Of a stretch of DNA of 42,727 nt, positions 27,771 to 36,016 are shown piece after piece. The position numbers and the translations under genes were made by a program. This DNA is from Comamonadaceae bacterium (lineage in GTDB: Bacteria > Pseudomonadota > Gammaproteobacteria > Burkholderiales > Burkholderiaceae_C): contig CANEVH010000034.1 of NCBI GenBank assembly GCA_947442105.1, forward strand, positions 1 to 42,727, written 5' to 3'. Below the pieces are notes generated by a model. The model was not told where the DNA came from and did no database searches. It saw nothing but the letters and a program-made list of their open reading frames with translations. Numbering within the stretch: position 1 is the stretch's first letter; every line of letters starts with the position of its first letter.

Positions 27771-29759
27771 ATGTCTGTGAAACCCACCCCCGCCCCCGCA
27801 GCCCCCGGCGCGTACTCCGAAGGCTCCATCCGTGTCCTCAAGGGCCTTGAGCCTGTCAAGCAGCGCCCGGGCATGTACACCCGCACCGACAACCCGCTGC
27901 ACGTTATCCAAGAGGTGCTGGACAACGCCGCCGACGAGGCGCTGGCAGGCCACGGCAAGAAAATTAAGGTTGCTTTGAACGCCGACGGCTCGGTCACCGT
28001 GGACGACGATGGTCGGGGCATTCCTTTTGGCATGCACCCGGAAGAAAAAGCGCCGGTGATTGAGCTGGTGTTCACCCGCCTGCACGCCGGGGGCAAGTTT
28101 GACAAGGGCAAGGGCGGCGCCTACAGCTTCTCGGGCGGCCTGCACGGCGTGGGCGTGAGCGTGACCAACGCCCTGGGCAAGCGCCTGGAGGCCACCAGTT
28201 ACCGCGAAGGCTCGGTGGCGCGCATTGTGTTTGAGGGCGGCGACGTGACCGAGGCTTTGCAGGTGCGCAAGGCTGCGGACGGCGACCGCAAGACCGGCAC
28301 CTCGGTGCGCGTGTGGCCCGACCCCAAATACTTTGAATCTGCTGCGCTGCCCATGGCCGAGCTGGCCCACCTGCTGCGCAGCAAGGCGGTGCTGATGCCC
28401 GGCGTCACTGTGTCGCTGTGGAACGAAAAAACCAAAGACACCCAAACCTGGCTCTACAAGGGCGGCCTGGGTGACTACCTGATGCAGTCGCTGGCGGGCG
28501 AGCCGGTGATTCCGCTGTTCAGCGGCGAAGGCTTTGCCGACGCCCAGCACGACAGTTTTGCCGAAGGCGAGGGTGCCCAGTGGTGCGTGGCCTTTACCGA
28601 AGACGGCGCCTGCCTGCGCGAGAGCTACGTCAACCTGATCCCCACCAGCGCCGGGGGCACGCACGAAAGCGGTTTGCGCGATGGCCTGTTCACGGCGGTG
28701 AAAAGCTTTATTGACCTGCACAGCCTGCTGCCCAAGGGCGTCAAGCTCATGCCCGAGGACGTGTTTGCCCGCGCCAGCTATGTCCTTTCGGCCAAGGTGC
28801 TGGACCCGCAGTTCCAGGGCCAAATCAAAGAGCGGCTCAATTCGCGGGACGCGGTGCGTCTGGTGTCAAGCTTTGTGCGCCCGGCGCTGGAGCTGTGGCT
28901 GAACCAGCACGTGGACTACGGCAAAAAGCTCGCTGAGCTGGCCATCAAGGCCGCCCAAACCCGCCAGCGCGCGGGCCAAAAGGTGGAAAAGCGCAAAAGC
29001 TCGGGCGTTGCGGTGCTGCCCGGCAAGCTGACCGACTGCGAAAGCCGCGACCTGGCCTACAACGAGGTGTTTTTGGTGGAGGGCGATTCGGCCGGGGGCA
29101 GCGCCAAAATGGGCCGCGACAAGGAAAGCCAGGCCATATTGCCCCTGCGCGGCAAGGTGCTCAACACCTGGGAGGTGGACCGCGACCGCCTGTTTGCCAA
29201 CACCGAAATCCACGATATTTCGGTGGCCATCGGCGTAGACCCGCACGGGCCCAACGATTCGCCCGACATGAGCGGCCTGCGCTACGGCAAGGTGTGCATC
29301 CTGAGCGACGCGGACGTGGACGGCTCACACATCCAGGTGCTGCTGCTGACGCTGTTTTTCCGCCACTTTCCCAAATTGATAGAGACCGGCCATGTGTTTG
29401 TGGCCCGCCCCCCGCTGTTTCGGGTGGACGCACCGGCGCGCGGCAAAAAACCTGCCTCCAAGGCCTATGCGCTGGACGAGGGTGAAATGAGCGCCATCCT
29501 GGACAAGCTGCGCAAAGAAGGCGTGCGCGAGGGCGCCTGGAGCATCAGCCGCTTCAAAGGCCTGGGCGAAATGAACGCCGAGCAACTCTGGGACACCACC
29601 CTAAACCCCGACACCCGGCGGCTCTTGCCCGTGACGCTGGGCGACATCGATTTCGGCCAGACGGAGGCGCTAATTACCAAGCTGATGGGCAAGGGCGAGG
29701 CGGCGGCGCGGCGCGAGCTGATGGAAATCCATGGGGATTCTGTTGAGATTGATGTCTGA
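27771..29759 (+). CDS. parE: DNA topoisomerase IV subunit B
   Basis: 662 residues from the ATG at 27771. The GHKL ATPase domain has VKQRPGMYTRTDNPLHVIQE, DNAADEALAGHGK and GGLHGVGVSVTNAL. The TOPRIM domain has EGDSAGGSAKMGRDKESQA, the PLRGKVLNTWE block, and the DVDGSHIQVL metal-binding motif. The domain size and following parC identify ParE rather than GyrB. Together with ParC it decatenates daughter chromosomes. Confidence 0.95.
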   Translation: MSVKPTPAPAAPGAYSEGSIRVLKGLEPVKQRPGMYTRTDNPLHVIQEVLDNAADEALAGHGKKIKVALNADGSVTVDDDGRGIPFGMHPEEKAPVIELVFTRLHAGGKFDKGKGGAYSFSGGLHGVGVSVTNALGKRLEATSYREGSVARIVFEGGDVTEALQVRKAADGDRKTGTSVRVWPDPKYFESAALPMAELAHLLRSKAVLMPGVTVSLWNEKTKDTQTWLYKGGLGDYLMQSLAGEPVIPLFSGEGFADAQHDSFAEGEGAQWCVAFTEDGACLRESYVNLIPTSAGGTHESGLRDGLFTAVKSFIDLHSLLPKGVKLMPEDVFARASYVLSAKVLDPQFQGQIKERLNSRDAVRLVSSFVRPALELWLNQHVDYGKKLAELAIKAAQTRQRAGQKVEKRKSSGVAVLPGKLTDCESRDLAYNEVFLVEGDSAGGSAKMGRDKESQAILPLRGKVLNTWEVDRDRLFANTEIHDISVAIGVDPHGPNDSPDMSGLRYGKVCILSDADVDGSHIQVLLLTLFFRHFPKLIETGHVFVARPPLFRVDAPARGKKPASKAYALDEGEMSAILDKLRKEGVREGAWSISRFKGLGEMNAEQLWDTTLNPDTRRLLPVTLGDIDFGQTEALITKLMGKGEAAARRELMEIHGDSVEIDV

Positions 29760-29796
29760 GATGGGGCTGTTTCTCCCGATGCGATCGTTTCTCTCG

Positions 29797-29874
29797 GGCA
29801 CAGGACGGGGTACCGGCGGGGGCCTCATGCTGGGGTACCAGAAATCGGCCCCCGCCGGTACCCCATCCTGTGCC
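29797..29874 (+). repeat. Palindromic element, copy 1
   Basis: 28-base arms (29797-29824 and 29847-29874) are complementary with a single mismatch. They enclose a core whose 23 bases (29824-29846) match the core of copy 2 at 22 positions after reverse complementing. The arms are very GC-rich and would form an extremely stable hairpin in RNA or a cruciform in DNA. Confidence 0.8.
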
Positions 29875-29935
29875 GGCGTCGGCGGACGGGGCGTTACAAA
29901 TTACCGGGTTTCAGTTGTCCCGTTCGCCAAGGCCC

Positions 29936-30011
29936 GCGGTGCGCAGGGTGTGGGCGGCTGACGATTTCTGGTACTCCAGCATGAGGAAGCCGCCCATACC
30001 CTGTGTGCCGC
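29936..30011 (-). repeat. Palindromic element, copy 2 (inverted)
   Basis: 24-base arms (29936-29959 and 29988-30011) pair with a few mismatches. The core (29963-29985), read on the minus strand, is the copy-1 core with one change. The arm sequences differ strongly between the copies, yet pairing is kept in both, so the structure rather than the arm sequence appears conserved. Confidence 0.75.
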
Positions 30012-30070
30012 AGCGATAGAGGCATTGCCACTTCAACAAATACCAATGCGTAAACAACAAAATCAATTCA

Positions 30071-32473
30071 ATGACCGACCAACCCACCCCAGACCTTGTC
30101 CCTGCACCTGAAGGCGACGACCAGCTCAACCTTGCCACCTACGCCCAACGCGCCTATCTGGAATACGCCTTAAGTGTCGTCAAAGGCCGTGCTTTGCCCG
30201 ATGTGTGCGACGGGCAAAAGCCGGTGCAGCGGCGGATTTTGTATTCCATGTCGCGCATGGGCTTGGGCTTTGGCGGTGCCAACGGCAACACCGGTGCTAA
30301 GCCGGTCAAAAGCGCCCGGGTGGTGGGCGATGTGCTGGGCCGCTTTCACCCGCATGGCGACCAGGCGGCGTATGACGCGCTGGTGCGCATGGCGCAGGAT
30401 TTTTCGCAGCGCTACCCGCTGATTGACGGGCAGGGCAACTTTGGCTCGCGCGACGGCGACGGCGCTGCCGCCATGCGCTACACCGAGGCGCGGCTGGCCA
30501 AGATCACCAGTTTGTTGCTGGACGAAATTGACCAGGGCACGGTGGACTTTCAGGCCAATTACGACGGCTCTACTGAGGAGCCCCGCCAACTGCCCGCGCG
30601 CCTGCCGTTTGCGCTGCTCAATGGCGCCAGCGGCATTGCGGTCGGTTTGGCCACCGAGATTCCCAGCCACAACCTGCGCGAGATTGCCGACGCCTGCGTC
30701 GCGTTGATCAAAACGCCCACGCTGAGCGACGCCGATCTGTACGCCCTGGTGCCTGGCCCCGACTACCCCGGCGGCGCGCAAATCATCAGCCCCGCCGCCG
30801 ACATTGCCGATGCCTACCGCACCGGGCGCGGCTCGCTCAAAGTGCGCGCGCGCTGGAAGATTGAAGACTTGGCGCGCGGCCAGTGGCAGCTGGTGGTGAC
30901 CGAGCTGCCCCCCGGCGTGAGCAGCCAGCGCGTGCTGGAAGAAATAGAGGAGCTGACCAACCCCAAGGTAAAGGCCGGCAAAAAAGCCCTGTCGCAAGAC
31001 CAAACCCAGCTCAAGGCCAGCATCCTGGCGGTGCTGGACCTGGTGCGCGACGAGTCGGGCAAAGAAAACGCGGTGCGCCTGGTGTTTGAGCCCAAGACCA
31101 GCCGCATTGAGCAGCAGGAGCTGATTACCGCGCTCTTGGCCCACACCAGCCTGGAGTCGTCTAGCCCCATCAACCTCACCATGGTGGGCTTGGACGGGCG
31201 GCCCACGCAGAAGTCGTTTCGCCAGATGCTGTCCGAGTGGATCGCGTTTCGCCAAACCACCATTGAGCGGCGCTCGCGCCACCGCCTGGGCAAGGTGCTG
31301 GACCGCATCCATATTCTGGAGGGGCGCCAACTGGTGCTGCTCAACATTGACGAGGTGATTGCCATCATCCGCCAGTCGGATGAGCCCAAAGCGGCGCTCA
31401 TGGCGCGCTTCAATCTGTCGGACCGGCAGGCCGAAGACATTCTGGAAATCCGCCTGCGCCAACTGGCCCGCCTGGAGGCCATCAAGATCGAGCAAGAGTT
31501 GTCCGAATTACGCGCCGAGCAGCACAAGCTGGAAGAAATTTTGGGCAACCCCGCAAGCCTGCGCCGTTTGATGGTCAAGGAAATCGAGGCGGACGCCAAA
31601 ACCTTCGCCGACCCGCGCCGCACGCTGATCCAAGAAGAGAAAAAAGCCGTGGCCGAGGTGAAGATCGTCGACGAGCCGGTGACGGTGGTGGTGAGCGACA
31701 AAGGCTGGGTGCGCACCCGCACCGGCCACGGGCACGAGGCCAACAGTTTTGCCTTCAAGGCGGGCGATGCGCTGTACGGCACCTTTGAGTGCCGCAGCGT
31801 GGACACGCTGCTGGCTTTTGGCTCGAACGGGCGTGTGTATTCCGTGGCCGTGTCCTTGCTGCCCGGCGGGCGCGGCGACGGACAGCCGCTGACCAGCCTG
31901 ATTGAGTTGGAGAGCGGCACCCAGGTGCTGTACTACTTTGCCGGGCCGGCCAGCGCCCAGTTGCTGCTGGCCAGCAGCGGCGGCTATGGCTTTGTGGCCT
32001 CGGTGGACCACATGGTGTCCCGCCAAAAAGCCGGCAAGGCCTTTATCACGTGCAACCCCGGCGAGACCTTGTGCGCGCCCTCGCTGGTGGCGGGCGCCAG
32101 CCTGCCCCAGTTGCTGGGTGCGGCGGCGTTGCCTGTGCTGCCCAACACCGCGCGCGCCCTGGTGGCCCCAGCGACTGACGTGGCCTGCGCCTCCACCCTG
32201 GGCCGCATTCTGACCTTCAAGCTCTCCGAGCTCAAGACCATGGAAAAAGGCGGGCGCGGCCTCATGCTGCTGGCGCTGGATGACAAAGACACGCTGGCGG
32301 GTGCAGCCGCCTACACCCGCAGCGTGCGCATCGCAGGCATAGGGCGCGGCGGCAAGGAGCGCGAGGAGACGCTGGAGATTCGCAGCCTGAACAACGCCCG
32401 CGCGCCCCGTGGCCGCAAGGGCAAGGCCGCAGACCTCGGCTTTAAGCCCCACGCGGTTGTGCGGGTGGAATAA
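30071..32473 (+). CDS. parC: DNA topoisomerase IV subunit A
   Basis: 800 residues. The N-terminal breakage-reunion domain includes [39 protein letters not shown] and [13 protein letters not shown] with the catalytic tyrosine Y137. A coiled-coil region follows (about 440-490, [19 protein letters not shown]), then a degenerate beta-pinwheel C-terminal domain with blades such as [16 protein letters not shown]. At the quinolone-binding positions the protein has Gln98 and Asp102, where E. coli ParC has Ser80 and Glu84. Pairs with ParE upstream. Confidence 0.95.
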   Translation: MTDQPTPDLVPAPEGDDQLNLATYAQRAYLEYALSVVKGRALPDVCDGQKPVQRRILYSMSRMGLGFGGANGNTGAKPVKSARVVGDVLGRFHPHGDQAAYDALVRMAQDFSQRYPLIDGQGNFGSRDGDGAAAMRYTEARLAKITSLLLDEIDQGTVDFQANYDGSTEEPRQLPARLPFALLNGASGIAVGLATEIPSHNLREIADACVALIKTPTLSDADLYALVPGPDYPGGAQIISPAADIADAYRTGRGSLKVRARWKIEDLARGQWQLVVTELPPGVSSQRVLEEIEELTNPKVKAGKKALSQDQTQLKASILAVLDLVRDESGKENAVRLVFEPKTSRIEQQELITALLAHTSLESSSPINLTMVGLDGRPTQKSFRQMLSEWIAFRQTTIERRSRHRLGKVLDRIHILEGRQLVLLNIDEVIAIIRQSDEPKAALMARFNLSDRQAEDILEIRLRQLARLEAIKIEQELSELRAEQHKLEEILGNPASLRRLMVKEIEADAKTFADPRRTLIQEEKKAVAEVKIVDEPVTVVVSDKGWVRTRTGHGHEANSFAFKAGDALYGTFECRSVDTLLAFGSNGRVYSVAVSLLPGGRGDGQPLTSLIELESGTQVLYYFAGPASAQLLLASSGGYGFVASVDHMVSRQKAGKAFITCNPGETLCAPSLVAGASLPQLLGAAALPVLPNTARALVAPATDVACASTLGRILTFKLSELKTMEKGGRGLMLLALDDKDTLAGAAAYTRSVRIAGIGRGGKEREETLEIRSLNNARAPRGRKGKAADLGFKPHAVVRVE

Positions 32474-32476
32474 GCC

Positions 32477-33661
32477 ATGACCGCAGCGCAAAAAAAGATA
32501 CTGGTGGTGGGCGGCGGCATCGGTGGCCTGGCCACCGCGCTGGCCTGCGGCGCGCGCAGTGTGCCGGTGCAGCTGATAGAAAAAAAACCGGTGTTTTCGG
32601 AAGTGGGCGCAGGTATTCAGCTCAGCCCCAATGTGGTGCGCCTGCTAGAGGGCTGGGGCTTGCGCTCGGCCCTGGACGCGGTGGCCAGCTTCCCGCCCCT
32701 GCTGCAAGTGCGCAGCGCGCTGTCCGGCGCGGTGCTGGGTCAACTCGCCTTGGGGGCGCGCGCGGTGCAGCGCTACGGCGCGCGCTACGCCACCATTGCG
32801 CGTGCTGATTTGCATAAGCTGCTGTTGGAAGCCGTGCAAGCCCAGGGCAGCGCGCAATTGCTTCTGAACAACGCGATGCAACTCGTCAGCCAAGACGCCA
32901 ACGCGGTGCAAGTGACCACCAGCGACGGCCACCAGCGCCGCGCCAATGTGCTCATAGGCGCCGACGGCCTGTGGAGCGATGTGCGTGAGTTTGTGCGCAC
33001 CGACGCGCAGCCCCGCTTCAGCGGCCACCTGGCCTACCGCGCCATGGTGGCGCAGGCGGCGCTGCCCCAGGCGCTGCGCAGCGAAGTCATCACCGCGTGG
33101 CTGGGCCCCCGGTTTCACGCGGTGCAGTACCCGTTGCATGGCGGCCAATGGCTCAATATGGTGGTGATAGTGCACGGCGATGCGCCCGACGACGTGCACC
33201 ACTGGGACCACGCCGCCAATGCCCACGACCTGCGCGCCCACCTGAATGGCGCGGCCAGCGGCCTGCAAGACCTGCTGGCCGCCATTGCGGGCTGGCGCCT
33301 GTGGCCGCTCAACGGTTTGCCCCATCTGCGCAGTGCCAAAGAACTCGCCTTTGGCCGCATCGCATTGATGGGCGACGCCGCCCACCCCATGCTGCCCTAC
33401 CTGGCCCAAGGCGCAGGCATGGCGATAGAAGACGCCGCCAGCTTGGCCGAAGTGCTATCCCAACCCGCCCTGGGCGACGTGGCCGCGCTAGAGCGCTACG
33501 CCCACACCCGCTGGCGCCGCAACGCCCGCGTGCAGGCGCGCGCCCAGCGCAATGGCGAGATATTCCATGCTACCGGCTTGCAACGCTGGGGCCGCGACGC
33601 TGCCATGCGGGCGCTGGGCCAGCGCTTGCTGGATGTACCTTGGTTGTACAAGGGTGGGTGA
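32477..33661 (+). CDS. FAD-dependent monooxygenase (salicylate hydroxylase-like)
   Basis: 394 residues of the class A flavoprotein hydroxylase type. The N-terminal Rossmann motif is ILVVGGGIGGLATALAC; ANVLIGADGLWSDVRE and FGRIALMGDAAHPMLPYLAQ are the DG and GD motifs that bind FAD and NAD(P)H. Closest in layout to salicylate and 3-hydroxybenzoate 6-hydroxylases, so an aromatic substrate is likely but unproven. It starts 3 bases after the parC stop without an aromatic-degradation cluster around it. Confidence 0.85.
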   Translation: MTAAQKKILVVGGGIGGLATALACGARSVPVQLIEKKPVFSEVGAGIQLSPNVVRLLEGWGLRSALDAVASFPPLLQVRSALSGAVLGQLALGARAVQRYGARYATIARADLHKLLLEAVQAQGSAQLLLNNAMQLVSQDANAVQVTTSDGHQRRANVLIGADGLWSDVREFVRTDAQPRFSGHLAYRAMVAQAALPQALRSEVITAWLGPRFHAVQYPLHGGQWLNMVVIVHGDAPDDVHHWDHAANAHDLRAHLNGAASGLQDLLAAIAGWRLWPLNGLPHLRSAKELAFGRIALMGDAAHPMLPYLAQGAGMAIEDAASLAEVLSQPALGDVAALERYAHTRWRRNARVQARAQRNGEIFHATGLQRWGRDAAMRALGQRLLDVPWLYKGG

Positions 33662-33702
33662 ATAGGCGATATGAACCAGCCTGGGGCGGCTGTTTCATTC
33701 AT

Positions 33703-33730
33703 TTGCTGGCAACCGTTATATATTTATAAA
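33703..33730 (+). promoter_or_regulatory. Candidate promoter of the pilin operon
   Basis: -35-like TTGCTG (33703-33708) and -10-like TATAAA (33725-33730) lie 16 bases apart in a locally AT-rich stretch, 28 bases upstream of the pilE start. The predicted transcript would begin near 33737, leaving a very short leader that contains the hairpin at 33743-33758. A sigma-54 site, common for pilins, was looked for and not found. Confidence 0.4.
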
Positions 33731-33742
33731 AGGTGTCCATTG

Positions 33743-33758
33743 CCCCCTATGATGGGGG
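33743..33758 (+). promoter_or_regulatory. Hairpin covering the pilE ribosome-binding site
   Basis: CCCCC (33743-33747) and GGGGG (33754-33758) form a perfect 5-bp GC stem with loop TATGAT. The 3' arm touches the ATG at 33759 and contains the only purine-rich tract that could act as a ribosome-binding site. In the mRNA this would hide the start site, giving a possible translational switch. Confidence 0.4.
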
Positions 33759-34265
33759 ATGAATTTCTCGCTGTCGCGCGCGCCCCGTCTTTTTGCCCCC
33801 TGTCCCACCCAGCGCCAGCGCGTGAACGGTGGCTTTACCTTGATAGAGCTGATGATTGTGGTGGCGGTACTCGGAATTTTGGCGGCTATCGCCTACCCCT
33901 CGTACCAAAGTTACGTGACCAAAAGCCGGGCGCAGGCGGCCACCTCAGACCTGGAAGGAATGGCCTTGGCCCTGGAAAACACCTTCCAAAAAACGCTGAC
34001 CTATCCCACTACCTACACAAGCGAAACCACTATACCAGCGCTGCCCGCAGACCGTACCGCCGCCGACGGGCTCAACGACTTCAGCGCCTGGGCGCCTTCC
34101 CAAAGTAGTTACTTTGATTACAAAGTGACCACCACCGCCGCTACGTTTACGGTCAAAGCCGCGGGCACCGGCAGTGGCATGAGCAGCAGCTGTGTCTTGA
34201 CATTAACCAACAACAACGTCCGCAGCGCGCCGGCAGACAACTCCTGCGGCTTCACCGCTTGGTGA
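33759..34265 (+). CDS. pilE: Type IV pilin, PilE-like
   Basis: 168 residues. Prepilin signal: cleavage between G25 and F26, then [20 protein letters not shown] with Glu at mature position +5, the hallmark of class III-type prepilins cut by PilD. The 25-residue leader is long; a GTG at 33822 would give a leader of only four residues but lacks a ribosome-binding site. The helix continues [20 protein letters not shown], and the globular domain has one cysteine pair (SSSCVLTL and DNSCGF) forming a C-terminal D-loop. First gene of a five-gene pilus operon. Confidence 0.9.
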   Translation: MNFSLSRAPRLFAPCPTQRQRVNGGFTLIELMIVVAVLGILAAIAYPSYQSYVTKSRAQAATSDLEGMALALENTFQKTLTYPTTYTSETTIPALPADRTAADGLNDFSAWAPSQSSYFDYKVTTTAATFTVKAAGTGSGMSSSCVLTLTNNNVRSAPADNSCGFTAW

Positions 34266-34275
34266 ATTGAACAAA

Positions 34276-34791
34276 ATGAACGCGTTTTTCCGCCAGCGTG
34301 CGTTCACCCTTGTGGAGTTGATGGTGACGCTGACCATCACGTCGTTTGCGCTTTTGGCCAGTGCGCCCTATTTGTCTGATTGGACCTACGGCCGACAAAT
34401 CAAGGATGCGCAAAGCAAGCTTCTGAGAGCTTACGGCCTGGCCAAGTCCTTGGCGGTCCGTAACCCTTGGGGAGCGCAGGGTAACTCCCCGGCAGCAGGC
34501 GTCAAGGTGGAGACCGTCAGCGATGAACTCTTTCTGTACGTCTGCAAGGGCAACCCTGCCAATTCGGCCTGCGACGGCGCTGACACCACAGGCGTGTTGG
34601 TGTGGAAGGCAGACTTCCCGGCGGCCATTGTGCTCAAACTGGGCACCAACATATGGGCGGCAGGAACCGCGGCCACCACCGCTACCACGCTGGCAATCAA
34701 CAACCGGGGTTTTCCAACCAGCGGCAAGCTCAACACCTACAAACTCTCACGCGGAGGGGATGCCAATGATGTTTTCGGACCCTTGCCCTAA
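34276..34791 (+). CDS. fimT: Minor pilin, FimT/GspH-like
   Basis: 171 residues from the ATG at 34276 (a TTG at 34267 is also in frame). Prepilin motif FFRQRAFTLVELMVTLTITS: leader of nine residues with Ala rather than Gly before the cleavage site, and Glu at +5. The rest matches FimT/GspH pseudopilins: DAQSKLLRAYGLAKSLAVRN is the typical helix, followed by a beta-rich globular part with two cysteines (YVCKG and SACDG). Such proteins prime pilus assembly. Starts about 10 bases after the pilE stop. Confidence 0.85.
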   Translation: MNAFFRQRAFTLVELMVTLTITSFALLASAPYLSDWTYGRQIKDAQSKLLRAYGLAKSLAVRNPWGAQGNSPAAGVKVETVSDELFLYVCKGNPANSACDGADTTGVLVWKADFPAAIVLKLGTNIWAAGTAATTATTLAINNRGFPTSGKLNTYKLSRGGDANDVFGPLP

Positions 34792-35275
34792 GCCCGGTGC
34801 GCCAACGTCGCGGGGTCGACGAAACGCGTCGCTAGGCCAGGGCCTGCGCCATCAGCGCGGCAGCGTTTTGTTCGAAGCGCTCATTGGCGTCGTTTTGAGC
34901 GCTGCCCTGGGCTTGGGCATGGCCTACAGCGCTGCGGCCACGCTCAAGGCGCAACGCTACGCCAAACTAGAGAGCATGGCAGTGCTGCAAATGCGAGGCT
35001 TGCTGGCGGCGCCGCCCACCACTATGAGCGGCTGGTGCACGAGTGGCGCCGGAACGTTTTCATTGCTATTGAATAACCTCACTGCGGACGGCGAAGCCGT
35101 CAGCGGTAGCGCCAACTCGGTGTCCTACACCTTGGATTGCGCGGTGTTTGCCCCCACCGTGACGGGTGCCAGCCAAGGTGCTGCGGTCAGCGTTCAGCGC
35201 CCCACCAAGCTCTTTACCAGTGCCCAGGCCAGCAGCCTTGTGGGCGGCGACGGCAAGATCAGTTTCCAGCCTTGA
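34766..35275 (+). CDS. pilV: Minor pilin, PilV-like
   Basis: 169 residues from the ATG at 34766, with GGAGG 8 bases upstream; neighbouring ATGs at 34760 and 34769 are alternatives. The 32-residue leader is long and polar, then RHQRGSVLFEALIGVVLSAA gives a prepilin-like cleavage after G32, with Glu at +5 and Ser instead of Phe at +1. Overlaps the end of fimT by 26 bases. Position and sequence fit PilV, a minor pilin of the tip complex. Confidence 0.75.
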   Translation: MMFSDPCPKPGAPTSRGRRNASLGQGLRHQRGSVLFEALIGVVLSAALGLGMAYSAAATLKAQRYAKLESMAVLQMRGLLAAPPTTMSGWCTSGAGTFSLLLNNLTADGEAVSGSANSVSYTLDCAVFAPTVTGASQGAAVSVQRPTKLFTSAQASSLVGGDGKISFQP

Positions 35276-35294
35276 AGCAGTGCTACGGCCAATA

Positions 35295-36014
35295 ATGCGC
35301 AATAGAAAAGAAATACAAGCCGGTGAGTCGCTGATCAGCTTGATGGTGGGTTTTTTGATTTCGGCCATCGCGGCCCTGGCTATTCTGTCGATGTTCAAAG
35401 TTTCCAGCCGCTATGGCGGCACAGCGGGCCAAGACGCGGCGGCAGATGCACAGCTCTCCTCCGCACTGTTGCGCACCGGGCTCGCCGTGCAAGACGCTGG
35501 CTTTAACATCACCGCGGCGGCCCTAGGTACGCATCTGATTGTCATTTCGGGCGCGGACCTCGACTCGGCCAGCTGCCAGCTGTCAGGTACCTATCTGGCG
35601 ACGGGCAGCGGCAATGCCTTGATTTGGGCCATGAACACCACGGGCACGACCCAGTGTGCGGGCTTGTACTTTAAGGACACCAGCGGCGGCCAAGGTGGCT
35701 TGTACTACATAGGGCCAGTAAGCTGTACCAGTGGCGACGTTTCCGCATGGAACACCCTTACCTGGAACACGACGTCTAAGCCACCCCAGCGCTGGGCTGA
35801 CCGCCCGGACTCCCAAACCGGTGCGGGCAATTCGACTGGGGCCTATGACCGGACCAAAATTACCTTCGACGCGGTCAGCACGACCAGCACCACGTGCAAA
35901 CCGTTTGGTTTGGACGGGGGCAGCAAGAGCGGCAAAGTGGTGCTTACCGTTAGCAGCACCAACCGCAGCGGCGCGCCAGTCAGCGAGCAGCATTGCTTGT
36001 TCAACTTCAAATAG
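35295..36014 (+). CDS. pilW: Minor pilin, PilW-like
   Basis: 239 residues from the ATG at 35295; the ribosome-binding site is weak. The N-terminus MRNRKEIQAGESLISLMVGF is a PilW-like prepilin signal, but position +1 is Glu and +5 is Ser, whereas almost all substrates carry Phe or Met at +1 and Glu at +5. A hydrophobic helix and then DAAADAQLSSALLRTGLAVQ and QDAGFNI resemble PilW. Four or more cysteines occur in the globular region. Follows pilV by 19 bases. Confidence 0.75.
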   Translation: MRNRKEIQAGESLISLMVGFLISAIAALAILSMFKVSSRYGGTAGQDAAADAQLSSALLRTGLAVQDAGFNITAAALGTHLIVISGADLDSASCQLSGTYLATGSGNALIWAMNTTGTTQCAGLYFKDTSGGQGGLYYIGPVSCTSGDVSAWNTLTWNTTSKPPQRWADRPDSQTGAGNSTGAYDRTKITFDAVSTTSTTCKPFGLDGGSKSGKVVLTVSSTNRSGAPVSEQHCLFNFK

Positions 36015-36016
36015 CA

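Larger units (their letters stand above)
29760..30070. other. parE-parC intergenic stretch with two palindromic elements
   Basis: The 311 bases between parE and parC contain no convincing gene. They hold two large hairpin elements (29797-29874 and 29936-30011) in opposite orientation with a shared core. Short open frames through them encode similar peptides containing LMLxYQKS, which follows from the shared DNA core. The last 60 bases (30012-30070) are more AT-rich and may contain the parC translation-initiation region. Confidence 0.6.

Noticed and set aside
27756..28823. 355-codon minus-strand frame opposite parE
   Set aside because: It runs antisense through the conserved ATPase domain of ParE, and its composition (rich in His, Gln, Ala, Val) is the usual shadow of GC-rich coding DNA.
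29797..30011. CRISPR or tandem-repeat interpretation of the parE-parC spacer
   Set aside because: There are only two units, in opposite orientation and with diverged arms; no regular spacer pattern and no cas genes.
29731..30138. Two short peptides with LMLxYQKS from the parE-parC spacer, considered as small genes
   Set aside because: Their similarity is explained by the shared 23-base DNA core read in opposite copies. The frames run through hairpin arms, and one begins inside parE.
30170..31495. 441-codon minus-strand frame opposite parC
   Set aside because: Antisense to the ParC catalytic domain, no recognisable motif, typical shadow composition.
33700..33735. Sigma-54 promoter for pilE
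   Set aside because: A TGGCA-like block exists, but no GC-type -12 element lies at the required distance.
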